Shown in pieces: positions 8,544-15,811 of a DNA stretch of 64,000 bases. Origin of the DNA: Cupriavidus metallidurans CH34 (GTDB lineage: Bacteria > Pseudomonadota > Gammaproteobacteria > Burkholderiales > Burkholderiaceae); assembly GCF_000196015.1 (NCBI RefSeq), contig NC_007973.1, forward strand, positions 620,001 through 684,000, given 5' to 3'. How positions within the stretch are numbered: position 1 is the first letter of the stretch; each line of letters opens with the position of its first letter. A program made the translations under genes and the position numbers. Below the pieces are notes generated by a model. The model made no database searches. It saw only the letters and a program-made list of their open reading frames with translations, and was not told where the DNA came from.

Positions 8544-9644
8544 ATGAAGCACGCACTGAAAGAAACCGGGATGACGCGATTCCTGGATGCGGGTGACGTT
8601 GCGACGCTGGTGCGGCGCATCGGTGTTCCGGTGGCCATCATGCAGATGGCGGACTGTGTGCGACAGGATTTCCTGCGCTGGGATGCGTTCGAGAAGTCGG
8701 CACGGCTGGCCAGCCATTCACCGGTGGGCGTGATAGAACTGATGCCTGTCAGCGATGGTGTCCAGTTCGCGTTCAAGTACGTCAACGGACATCCGCGCAA
8801 CGCGCGACACGCGCTGCCAACGGTGATGGCGTGCGGCATGCTGGCCGAAGTGGAGACCGGATTTCCGTTGCTGCTGGCCGATCTCACGCTGGCCACGGCC
8901 TTGCGCACCGCGGCGACGTCGGTGCTGGCTGCGCGTGCCATGGCGCGGCCCGGCGCGCGGACCATGGCGTTGATCGGCAATGGCGCCCAGGCCGAATTCC
9001 AGTCGCTGGCCTTCCATGCCGGTCTCGGTATCGAAACAGTGCGCGCCTTTGACATCGACGCGCATGCCACCGCACGGCTGATGCGCAACTTCGCGGCAGT
9101 GCCGGGGCTGAACATCGTGCCGACACGTTCGGTGCGAGAGGCGCTCGACAGTGCCGATATCGTCACCACGGTAACGGCGGACAAGACCCGCGCTACGATT
9201 CTGACACCGGACATGATCCGGCCGGGGATGCATCTCAATGCCGTGGGTGGTGATTGCCCGGGCAAAACCGAGCTGCACGTCGACATCCTGCATCGCGCGC
9301 GGATCATGGTGGAGTACGCGCCGCAGTCGCGTATCGAAGGCGAAATCCAGCAGTGGCCGGAGGCGCCGGTCAGTGAGCTGTGGCAAGTGTTGTCGGGCGC
9401 GGTGCCGGGGCGTGTCAGTGCGGATGACGTGACGATCTTCGATTCCGTTGGTTTCGCGCTGGAAGACTACTCGGCGTTGCGTTGGCTCCATGCGGCGGCC
9501 ATCGCGCATCACGCGGGCCAGTTCATCGAGCTCGTGGCCTTGCCGCCAGATCCGCGTGATCTCTATGGATGGATGATGAAGCCGGATATCGCCATGCCCG
9601 GTGCGATGAGCGATGTTCCCGGGAAGGCAGTCGCCCTGGCCTGA
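8544..9644 (+). CDS. ocd: Ornithine cyclodeaminase family protein
   Basis: The 366-residue protein has the ornithine cyclodeaminase/mu-crystallin fold: an N-terminal substrate part and a Rossmann domain with ALIGNGAQAEFQ near residues 146-157 for NAD binding, followed by DIVTTVTADK. The classical enzyme converts L-ornithine to L-proline and ammonia. The length is somewhat over the usual 320-350, in line with the longer proteobacterial subgroup. It follows the CtlX/DDAH-like gene by 12 bases with a GGAG ribosome site, so the two are cotranscribed and the ornithine made by the first enzyme would be consumed by the second. Alternative substrates (alanine dehydrogenase-like members exist) cannot be excluded. 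Confidence 0.88.
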   Translation: MKHALKETGMTRFLDAGDVATLVRRIGVPVAIMQMADCVRQDFLRWDAFEKSARLASHSPVGVIELMPVSDGVQFAFKYVNGHPRNARHALPTVMACGMLAEVETGFPLLLADLTLATALRTAATSVLAARAMARPGARTMALIGNGAQAEFQSLAFHAGLGIETVRAFDIDAHATARLMRNFAAVPGLNIVPTRSVREALDSADIVTTVTADKTRATILTPDMIRPGMHLNAVGGDCPGKTELHVDILHRARIMVEYAPQSRIEGEIQQWPEAPVSELWQVLSGAVPGRVSADDVTIFDSVGFALEDYSALRWLHAAAIAHHAGQFIELVALPPDPRDLYGWMMKPDIAMPGAMSDVPGKAVALA

Positions 9645-9746
9645 GGCATCGTCAACGCCAGGCGCATGCCGTGACAATTGGTGCGCCCAATGGCACAACG
9701 GCCCGGACTTGCGTCGGGGCCGTTGTCGTATCGGGAATCAGGCGGG

Positions 9747-10346
9747 TCAGGCGCCCACGCGTCCCATCATCAGCTGGGCGCGCAGAAATCCCTTGATCTC
9801 TTCCAGCGAAGGTGTCTTGAGGAACACCATGATGCCCCATTGCTGGAGCGCGTCAGCCACGCCGTCGTAGGCCTGGCGGTTCGTGATTACCGCGAAGACC
9901 ACGTGCTGGCGCGAGAAGAAATTCTGCAGCTTCTCGATCGTTGCCGATTGCGCGTCATTGAGTTCTTCAACGTAGTAAAGCACCACGCGCGGACGTGAAT
10001 CGACCGACGTGATCACCGTGTCCACCACGTCCTCGAGCACCTGGCTTTTGAGCGGCAACGACCATTTGCCAAGCTGCGCGCTGATGCGCTGTGCTTCCAC
10101 ATGGTTCGGATGGAAGACCAGCAGATCGAGGTCGTGCTCCATCGCCGCGTCGGGCGCGGACCGGCTGGCGAGCAACCGGTGCACCGTTTCCTTGTGGATA
10201 CGGCGGTGGCCGCCGTTGGTTTTCCAGGCGCCAAGCTCACCCCGTTCGACCATCTTCTGGACGGTGCCCAACGAGACGTTCAGGAGTTTTGCTGCGGTGC
10301 GCGTGCTGTAGTATGGCTTTTCAGCCAGTTCTGGATCCAGTTTCAT
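9747..10346 (-). CDS. Orphan regulator: excisionase-type HTH plus degenerate receiver domain
   Basis: The roughly 199-residue protein starts with a MerR/excisionase-like helix-turn-helix (YYSTRTAAKLLNVSLGTVQKMV, then TNGGHRRIHKETV, the wing) and continues with an alpha/beta domain that resembles a response-regulator receiver (DLDLLVFHPNHVEAQRI ... VVFAVITNRQAYDGVADALQQWGIMVFLKTP). The acidic pocket and phospho-acceptor Asp expected of a receiver are absent (the strand reads RVVLYYVEELND), so phosphorylation by a kinase is unlikely. I choose the ATG giving MKLDPELAEK; a GTG 66 bases upstream is an alternative. No kinase or obvious target operon is adjacent. Confidence 0.75.
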   Translation of the reverse strand: MKLDPELAEKPYYSTRTAAKLLNVSLGTVQKMVERGELGAWKTNGGHRRIHKETVHRLLASRSAPDAAMEHDLDLLVFHPNHVEAQRISAQLGKWSLPLKSQVLEDVVDTVITSVDSRPRVVLYYVEELNDAQSATIEKLQNFFSRQHVVFAVITNRQAYDGVADALQQWGIMVFLKTPSLEEIKGFLRAQLMMGRVGA

Positions 10347-10418
10347 CCAATCACCCGTAGTATCGATCAGCAGCTCGGCGCGCAACGCGCACGCCGTGGC
10401 GCCTTCGGACACGCCACG

Positions 10419-10433
10419 CCGGTTTAATACCGG
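10419..10433. promoter_or_regulatory. Small palindrome upstream of the orphan HTH regulator
   Basis: CCGGT-TTAAT-ACCGG is a 5+5 base inverted repeat about 75 bases before the start of the HTH/receiver-like gene. Read on the minus strand it contains TATTAA, which could serve as a -10 box, so an autoregulatory site is conceivable. Arms are short, so chance is a real possibility. Confidence 0.3.
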
Positions 10434-10828
10434 GCTGTCGAATTTTTACTGACCCTGATGCGTGCGACCCGCTCCCCGGCTGGTCTTTGTTGCTTTTGCA
10501 TTTGCTACCTGACATGCCACGGCAACAGGATGCCGTGCACGTTTTCGGTGCCTGCAGTCTTGCGCTGCCTGGTACCTGACTACACCCTCAAATCGCATCT
10601 CTGCAAAAACGTCACTAGTATGGCCCCTTGATACGCACACGTCACAGCCAGAGTCATGACTGGGGTCACACTTTTGTCGTTTAACGTACGCTGCGCGGAT
10701 CGCGTGGACAGGTGAGTGCAATGATCATGTTGCGATATGTATCAGACGTTCTTCACATGACGATTGCAGAGACTCCCCGCGTGGTCGCCAGTTCCCATCA
10801 AAACGACATTTTGTAAATTGCCACATTC
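10434..10828. other. Intergenic stretch without a recognisable gene
   Basis: About 400 bases separate the orphan regulator from the 3' end of dctD. Composition is less GC-rich than the flanks. A 91-codon open frame on the minus strand has Arg/His-rich, non-protein-like composition and no ribosome site, so I do not call it. I see no tRNA, no convincing hairpin-plus-T-run terminator and no recognised riboswitch. Confidence 0.5.
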
Positions 10829-12205
10829 TCATGACGAAAGTCCGTACTTGCGGACCTTGTCGAAAAGAGTGGTCTTGGCAATACCGAGCGACTCGCCGGC
10901 GCGTGTCAGATTGCCATCATGGCGGCGCAGTGCGTCTGCTATCAGTGCACGTTCGAACTGTTCTACCGCCTGCGCCAGCGGCAAGGCCGCAGGTGGCGCC
11001 ATATCGTGTCCGCCTTCGCCTGGCCGGCATCCCAGCCCCAGTACATGGCGCTCGGCGAGGTTGCGCAACTCGCGCACGTTGCCGGGCCACGGGTAGGCCA
11101 TCAATCCGGCCATCTCGGCTGGCGTGGGCGGAATCGCCTCGCGTTCGAATCGCAGCGCGGCCTGCGCGACGAAGTGCTCGAACAGCAGCGGGATGTCCTC
11201 CCGGCGCTCTCGCAACGGCGGAAGCTCCAGCGTGACGACATTGAGACGGTAATAGAGATCGGCGCGGAACTGGCCCACATCGGCCGCCGCGCGCAGATCG
11301 GCCTTGGTGGCCGCCACCACGCGCGCGTTGACCTGCACCGCCTGATTCGAGCCCAGCCGCTCCACCACGCGCTCCTGCAACACGCGTAGCAGCTTGATCT
11401 GCATCTGCATCGGCATGCTCTCGATTTCGTCGAGAAACAGTGTGCCGCCTTCAGCGTGTTCGATCTTGCCGATGCGGCGTTTGGCCGCACCCGTGAACGC
11501 GCCGGCCTCATGGCCGAAGATCTCGGATTCGAACAGTTGCTCGGGCAGCCCGCCGCAATTGATCGGCACGAAATGCCGCGCCCGGCGCGCGCTGGCTTCG
11601 TGCAGGCAGCGTGCCACAAGTTCCTTGCCGGTGCCGGTCTCGCCATGAATCAGCACGCTCGCGGTCGTGTTGCCGAGGCCGGTGATCATCTGGCGCAGGC
11701 GCTCGATGGCGGGCGAATGACCGATCAGGCGCGCGGAGAGCGATTCCTGCCCCGCCAGCCGGGCTCGCAGGTCTGCCACCTCGAGCGCCAGGCGACGCTT
11801 CTCCAGCGCGCGCCGGCAGGTGGCCACGAGCCGTTCTGGCGAGAACGGCTTCTCGATGAAATCGTAGGCGCCCTGTTTCATGGCTTGCACGGCCAGCGTG
11901 ATATCGCCGTGGCCGGTGATCATGATGACGGGCAGTGCAGCATCGCGCGACGCGAGTTCGCGCAGCAGCGCCATGCCGTCCGATCCCGGCAGATTGATAT
12001 CGCTGACGACGATGCCCGCGTAGCCCGCATCGACCTCACGCAGCGCAGCTTCGGCGCTGCCGACCGCGCGTGTGGCAATGCCTTCGAGGCGCAGCGCCTG
12101 TTCGCAGCCGAGCCGCACGTCGGCGTCGTCCTCGACGATGAGCACGGTCAGCACGGGGCTTGTTGCCTCGGCGTCCAGGGGCGCTTCGATCGGGTTAGCC
12201 GACAT
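10829..12205 (-). CDS. dctD: DctD, sigma-54-dependent response regulator for C4-dicarboxylate transport
   Basis: The 458-residue NtrC-class regulator has a receiver domain (residues about 19-135, acidic pair D26/D27, phospho-acceptor D69 in VVSDINLPG, then MITGHGD and KPF), an AAA+ domain (residues about 165-390) with Walker A GETGTGKE and the sigma-54-contacting loop GAFTGA, and a Fis-type HTH at the end (NLTRAGESLGIAKTTLFDKVRKYGL). The sequence matches DctD rather than NtrC in its neighbours: the kinase DctB directly upstream overlaps it by 11 bases and the transporter dctA lies just beyond. It should activate dctA from a sigma-54 promoter, and a fitting -24/-12 element is seen there. Confidence 0.93.
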   Translation of the reverse strand: MSANPIEAPLDAEATSPVLTVLIVEDDADVRLGCEQALRLEGIATRAVGSAEAALREVDAGYAGIVVSDINLPGSDGMALLRELASRDAALPVIMITGHGDITLAVQAMKQGAYDFIEKPFSPERLVATCRRALEKRRLALEVADLRARLAGQESLSARLIGHSPAIERLRQMITGLGNTTASVLIHGETGTGKELVARCLHEASARRARHFVPINCGGLPEQLFESEIFGHEAGAFTGAAKRRIGKIEHAEGGTLFLDEIESMPMQMQIKLLRVLQERVVERLGSNQAVQVNARVVAATKADLRAAADVGQFRADLYYRLNVVTLELPPLRERREDIPLLFEHFVAQAALRFEREAIPPTPAEMAGLMAYPWPGNVRELRNLAERHVLGLGCRPGEGGHDMAPPAALPLAQAVEQFERALIADALRRHDGNLTRAGESLGIAKTTLFDKVRKYGLSS

Positions 12206-14021
12206 GGCGAAGTGTCTCGCGCGCCTGCGGCAGCGCCAGCGTGAAGCAGGCGCCGCCATCGGGGTGATTGATCGCGGTCAGGGTGCCGCCGTTCTCGTTG
12301 AGGATGCCGGCCGACAGGGTGAGCCCAAGGCCGAGCCCTTCGCCCGCGGGTTTGGTGGTGAAGAACGGTTCGAACAGCTTCGCGAACGCGGCTTCGGAGA
12401 GGCCGGGGCCGTTGTCCCGCACCGTCAGATGCACCATGCCGCCGTTTTCGCCGGTTTCGTAGGCGTGCAACGACAGCAGGGGATCGGGGCGGTCGCGCAG
12501 CGCGTCGAGCGCATTGCCGATCAGGTTGACCAGCACCTGTTCGAGGCGGTTCGGATCGCAGGCCACGGCCAGGCGCGCGTCGATCTGGCGCTCGATGCGC
12601 GGCGCCACGGCCGCCACACGCGTTTCCAGCAGGAACAGCGCATTTTCAACGGCGTCGCCCAGATACGCCACACTGCGCTGGCTGGCCGATGGATTGCGGG
12701 CAAACGACTTGAGCGCGCCCGTGATGCGACCCATCCGCTCCACCAGTCCGACGATCTTGTCCAGGTTGTGCTGCACCGTCGCGTAGTCGCCGCGTTCCAG
12801 GAACTTGCCCGTGTTGCCGGACAGCGTGCGCAGCGCGGTCAGGGGCTGGTTCAGTTCGTGTGCGATGCCGGCCGACATCTGGCCTACGGCGGCGAGCTTG
12901 CCGGCCTGCATCAGGCCGTCCTGGGCCTGGCGCAACACTGTCTCGGTGCGGATCCGTTCGGCCACTTCGGCATGAAGCTGCTGGTTGGTGGCGGACAGGT
13001 CGGCGGTGCGCTCGGCCACCTTGCGCTCGAGTTCGCTGTTGGCTGCTTCCAGCGCGGCGCTGTTGAGCGCTGCCACGCGTGCCTGCGAGGTGTTGGTGAG
13101 CAGAGTGAGATTCCAGTCCGTGCCGGCCAGCGCCAGATGCTGGGCCAGCATTGGCGGGCCCTGGCGCAGACGCATCAGGGCGTCGCCGCCCTCGGCCGGG
13201 CCGGTGCCGAGCGCGCGGACCTTGGACAGTTCCAGTTGCGCCAACGGCGCGCGGTTGTACTGCAGGCTGCGGTCCAGCTTCGCGCGTTGGTCGGCGGAGA
13301 GCGGCCGCAAGGCGGCCAGCTTCCATGATGGATCGGAGGCCAGGATCACGACGCCATTCTCGTCGGCCAGCAGCATCTGGCTGTCGTTGCCCTGCCAGCG
13401 GTTCTCCAGCGGTTCGAGGCCGATCTTGACCACGGCCACGCCCTGAGGCCGGTCACGGTCGCCGAGCGGCGCGGACAGGTAGTAGCCGGATTCGCTGCGC
13501 GTGGTGCCCACGCCGTAGAAGCGCCCGAGCTGGCCGTCGATGGCCGTGCGGAAATAGGGGCGGAAGCTCAGGTCTTCGCCCAGGTAGCTGTCGGGGCGCT
13601 GGTAGTTGCTCGTTGCCAGCACCTTGCCGCGGGCGTCGAGCACATAGACCACGCGCGTGCCGGCGCGGATGTTCAGCGATGCCAGATAGGCATTGGCTTG
13701 CGCCACGTGCGCGGGATCGCCCGGCTCGCGCAGCAGCCCTTCGATCCGCGCGTCCAGCGACAGCAGGCTCGGCACGTAGTCGTAGCGCGCCAGCTCGCTT
13801 TCCAGCGCCTGGGCGTAGAGGCGCAGTTGCACCTGGCCGCGCTCGGCCTGGCGGGCCAGCGCGGTGTCGTACGTATAGCGATAGCCGAGCCACCCGGCCA
13901 GCGTGACCAGGGCGGCCAGCGCGAGCAGGGCGACGAACGGCGCGACGCGACGCCATGGCGAGGGCATACCGCCGCCCTCGGACTGGCCGGGAACGGGGAT
14001 GGATTCAAGGGGGGCAATCAT
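12195..14021 (-). CDS. dctB: DctB, C4-dicarboxylate sensor histidine kinase
   Basis: The 608-residue membrane kinase has one helix near residues 28-50, a periplasmic double-PAS (dCache-like) sensor (residues about 55-290, with RVVYVLDARGKVLATSNY and the LGEDLSFRPYF motif typical of DctB sensors), a second helix region and coiled coil, an H-box GQMSAGIAHELNQPL, then N-box NLIGNALDAL and G-boxes DNGPGL and GLGLGL. It senses dicarboxylates outside the membrane and phosphorylates DctD. The stop codon lies inside the start of dctD, so the two are coupled. The gene follows dctA after a clear terminator, so it probably has its own promoter in the 190-base gap. Confidence 0.93.
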   Translation of the reverse strand: MIAPLESIPVPGQSEGGGMPSPWRRVAPFVALLALAALVTLAGWLGYRYTYDTALARQAERGQVQLRLYAQALESELARYDYVPSLLSLDARIEGLLREPGDPAHVAQANAYLASLNIRAGTRVVYVLDARGKVLATSNYQRPDSYLGEDLSFRPYFRTAIDGQLGRFYGVGTTRSESGYYLSAPLGDRDRPQGVAVVKIGLEPLENRWQGNDSQMLLADENGVVILASDPSWKLAALRPLSADQRAKLDRSLQYNRAPLAQLELSKVRALGTGPAEGGDALMRLRQGPPMLAQHLALAGTDWNLTLLTNTSQARVAALNSAALEAANSELERKVAERTADLSATNQQLHAEVAERIRTETVLRQAQDGLMQAGKLAAVGQMSAGIAHELNQPLTALRTLSGNTGKFLERGDYATVQHNLDKIVGLVERMGRITGALKSFARNPSASQRSVAYLGDAVENALFLLETRVAAVAPRIERQIDARLAVACDPNRLEQVLVNLIGNALDALRDRPDPLLSLHAYETGENGGMVHLTVRDNGPGLSEAAFAKLFEPFFTTKPAGEGLGLGLTLSAGILNENGGTLTAINHPDGGACFTLALPQARETLRHVG

Positions 14022-14152
14022 GCGGAATCGGTGATACGGGCGCCAATGAGTGCTGTATAAGGCATTTATCGAATGCTTTCACGCATTCGGGTGATGCGAG
14101 CCATCGGCAAGGCGACGTTTTACCACACCCGGCGTTACAGCCGCCAAAAAGC

Positions 14153-14187
14153 AAAAAAGGCCCGGTTACCTGATCGGCAACCGGGCC
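14153..14187 (-). terminator. Rho-independent terminator after dctA
   Basis: On the minus strand GGCCCGGTT and AACCGGGCC pair perfectly over nine bases around an 11-base loop and are followed at once by six T residues. It stands 24 bases beyond the dctA stop, so dctA is a single-gene transcript with limited read-through into dctB-dctD. Confidence 0.85.
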
Positions 14188-14210
14188 CTGGCACGCCTGG
14201 GAGCAATGTC

Positions 14211-15518
14211 TTACTTGCTCGCCAGGACCTGAGCGGGTGTCAGGCCGGTATTGCTGTCCTCGGAGGTGTCTGCCTCCTCGGAGAGTTCCGGCGCGCCGAT
14301 CGCGCCTTCGCTTTTGGCGACGACGGTCGTGGCAATGGCATTGCCAAGCACATTGGTCACGGTCCGGCCCATATCGAGGATATGGTCGATACCGAGGACG
14401 AGCAGGATGCCGGCTTCGGGCAGACCGAACATCGGCAGAACGGCGGCTACCACCACCAGCGAGGCGCGCGGCACGCCGGCGATGCCCTTGCTGGTGACCA
14501 GCAGCACCAGCAGCATGGTGATCTGCTGGGTCAGCGAAAGCTGGATCCCGTACACCTGCGCCACGAACAGGGCGGCAAAGGAGGTGTACATGATCGAGCC
14601 GTCAAGGTTGAACGAGTAGCCCAGCGGCAGCACGAAGTTCGTGATGCGCGGCTTGACGCCGAAGCGCGTGAGTTGGTCGATCACCTTCGGGTAGGCCGAT
14701 TCGCTGCTGGCCGTGGCGAAGCCGATCATCAGCGGCGTGCGCAGCGTGCGCATCAGGCGGAAGACGTCACGACCCAGGAAGAAGTAGCCACCCGCGATCA
14801 GTGCCAGCCACAGCAGTGCCAGCGCCGCGTACACGCTGCCCAGCAGCTTGGCGTAGACCACCAGCACGCCCAGGCCCTGCGCCGAGATCACGGCGGAGAC
14901 GGCGCCGAACACGCCCAGCGGCGCGAAGGCCATCACGTAGTTGGTGACCTTGAGCATGATGTGGCCCAGGCCATCGATACCGGCCAGCACGGGCTTGCCC
15001 ACGCCGTCCTTGAGGGTACCCAGCGCGAAGCCGAAGAACAGCGAGAACACCACGATCTGCAGCACTTCGTTGGTGGCCATCGCTTCCACGAAGCTCTTCG
15101 GGAACATGTGGGCGATGAAGTCGCGCAGGTTCAGCGCACCGGTCTTCAGGTTCGACGCGGCGTCGGCGGCCGGCAGCGGCAGGTTCATGCCGTGGCCCGG
15201 GGCCAGCAGGTTGGCCATCAGCAAGCCCAGCAGCAGCGACGTGATCGACGCGGCCATGAACCAGGCCATCGCCTTCAGGCCGATGCGGCCGACGGTCTTG
15301 CCGTCGCCCATGCTGGCAATGCCGGAAACCAGTGTGGCGAACACCAGCGGGCCGATGATCATCTTGATCATCCGCAGGAACACGTCGGTCAGGATCGACA
15401 GGTGATCGGCGATCGACTTCGCGGTTGCGGCGTCCGGCGACATGTTGTGCACGGCAGCGCCGACGAGCACGCCTAGCAGCATCGCGACGAAGATCAGGGT
15501 TGGCAGTCGTTTTGTCAT
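14211..15518 (-). CDS. dctA: DctA, C4-dicarboxylate:cation symporter
   Basis: The 435-residue protein is a dicarboxylate/amino acid:cation symporter (DAACS/SLC1 type) with about eight helices plus re-entrant loops. The hairpin motif SSESAYPK and the motif GYSFNLDGSIMY, close to the cation and substrate sites, are visible, as is GLPEAGILLVLGIDHILDMGRTVTNVLGNA, here recognised in pieces around residues 370-400. It imports succinate, fumarate and malate. DctB and DctD genes directly downstream and a sigma-54-type promoter upstream favour DctA over a glutamate transporter of the same family. The start follows an AGGAGG ribosome site 11 bases upstream; the open frame extends further but without coding character. 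Confidence 0.93.
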   Translation of the reverse strand: MTKRLPTLIFVAMLLGVLVGAAVHNMSPDAATAKSIADHLSILTDVFLRMIKMIIGPLVFATLVSGIASMGDGKTVGRIGLKAMAWFMAASITSLLLGLLMANLLAPGHGMNLPLPAADAASNLKTGALNLRDFIAHMFPKSFVEAMATNEVLQIVVFSLFFGFALGTLKDGVGKPVLAGIDGLGHIMLKVTNYVMAFAPLGVFGAVSAVISAQGLGVLVVYAKLLGSVYAALALLWLALIAGGYFFLGRDVFRLMRTLRTPLMIGFATASSESAYPKVIDQLTRFGVKPRITNFVLPLGYSFNLDGSIMYTSFAALFVAQVYGIQLSLTQQITMLLVLLVTSKGIAGVPRASLVVVAAVLPMFGLPEAGILLVLGIDHILDMGRTVTNVLGNAIATTVVAKSEGAIGAPELSEEADTSEDSNTGLTPAQVLASK

Positions 15519-15613
15519 CGTGGGTACATCCTCCTTTGTACTGTGGCGGCCCGCGTGTTTCCTCTTGGGGATGGTGCGGCCGCGCTTGTGTGCCCTACGG
15601 CGGCGCCTAAATC

Positions 15614-15628
15614 GCACGAGCCGTGCCA
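15614..15628 (-). promoter_or_regulatory. Sigma-54 (-24/-12) promoter of dctA
   Basis: On the minus strand TGGCACG-GCTC-GTGC matches the consensus TGGCACG-N4-TTGC except for one base, with the invariant GG and GC dinucleotides at the right 10-base spacing. It is about 96 bases before the dctA start. The match, together with a DctD gene carrying the GAFTGA loop close by, makes this a strong candidate. Confidence 0.75.
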
Positions 15629-15695
15629 GCCCGGTTGCATCTGGATACAGATGTACGTGGATGAATACAAAGGGATTTTCTGAGTGATGCGTACG

Positions 15696-15714
15696 CGCCG
15701 TTCGGAAATCCGGA
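15696..15714. promoter_or_regulatory. Candidate DctD upstream activator half-pair, proximal copy
   Basis: CGCCGTTCGGAAATCCGGA contains the near-palindrome TTCGGAAATCCGGA. The same core occurs again 33 bases further upstream. It lies roughly 70-85 bases upstream of the -24 element, the usual distance for an NtrC-class enhancer. Assignment to DctD is inference. Confidence 0.5.
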
Positions 15715-15723
15715 TGCGGAAGC

Positions 15724-15752
15724 AAAAACGCCGTTCGGATTTCCGAACGGCG
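15724..15752 (-). terminator. Terminator of the MASE1/GGDEF/EAL gene, also distal copy of the dctA enhancer-like repeat
   Basis: CGCCGTTCGGA and TCCGAACGGCG form a perfect 11-base inverted repeat with a 2-base gap. On the minus strand it is followed by TTTTTGCTT, as a Rho-independent terminator for the gene ending 60 bases upstream. The core GTTCGGAAATCCG is also shared with the repeat 33 bases nearer to dctA, so the element may double as a regulator site. Confidence 0.65.
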
Positions 15753-15811
15753 CAGGGGGAGAGGAAGTGCTGGGTGTGCCGCCGAGGGCACCCGAGGACG
15801 GGGCAGGCCCG

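Noticed and set aside
9695..9726. 10-base inverted repeat (ACAACGGCCC/GGGCCGTTGT) between ornithine cyclodeaminase and the HTH gene as a terminator
   Set aside because: No T-run on either side; possible 3'-end hairpin but too weak to call as a terminator.
10446..10721. 91-codon minus-strand frame in the gap before dctD
   Set aside because: No ribosome site, unusual Arg/His/Cys composition and no recognisable family.
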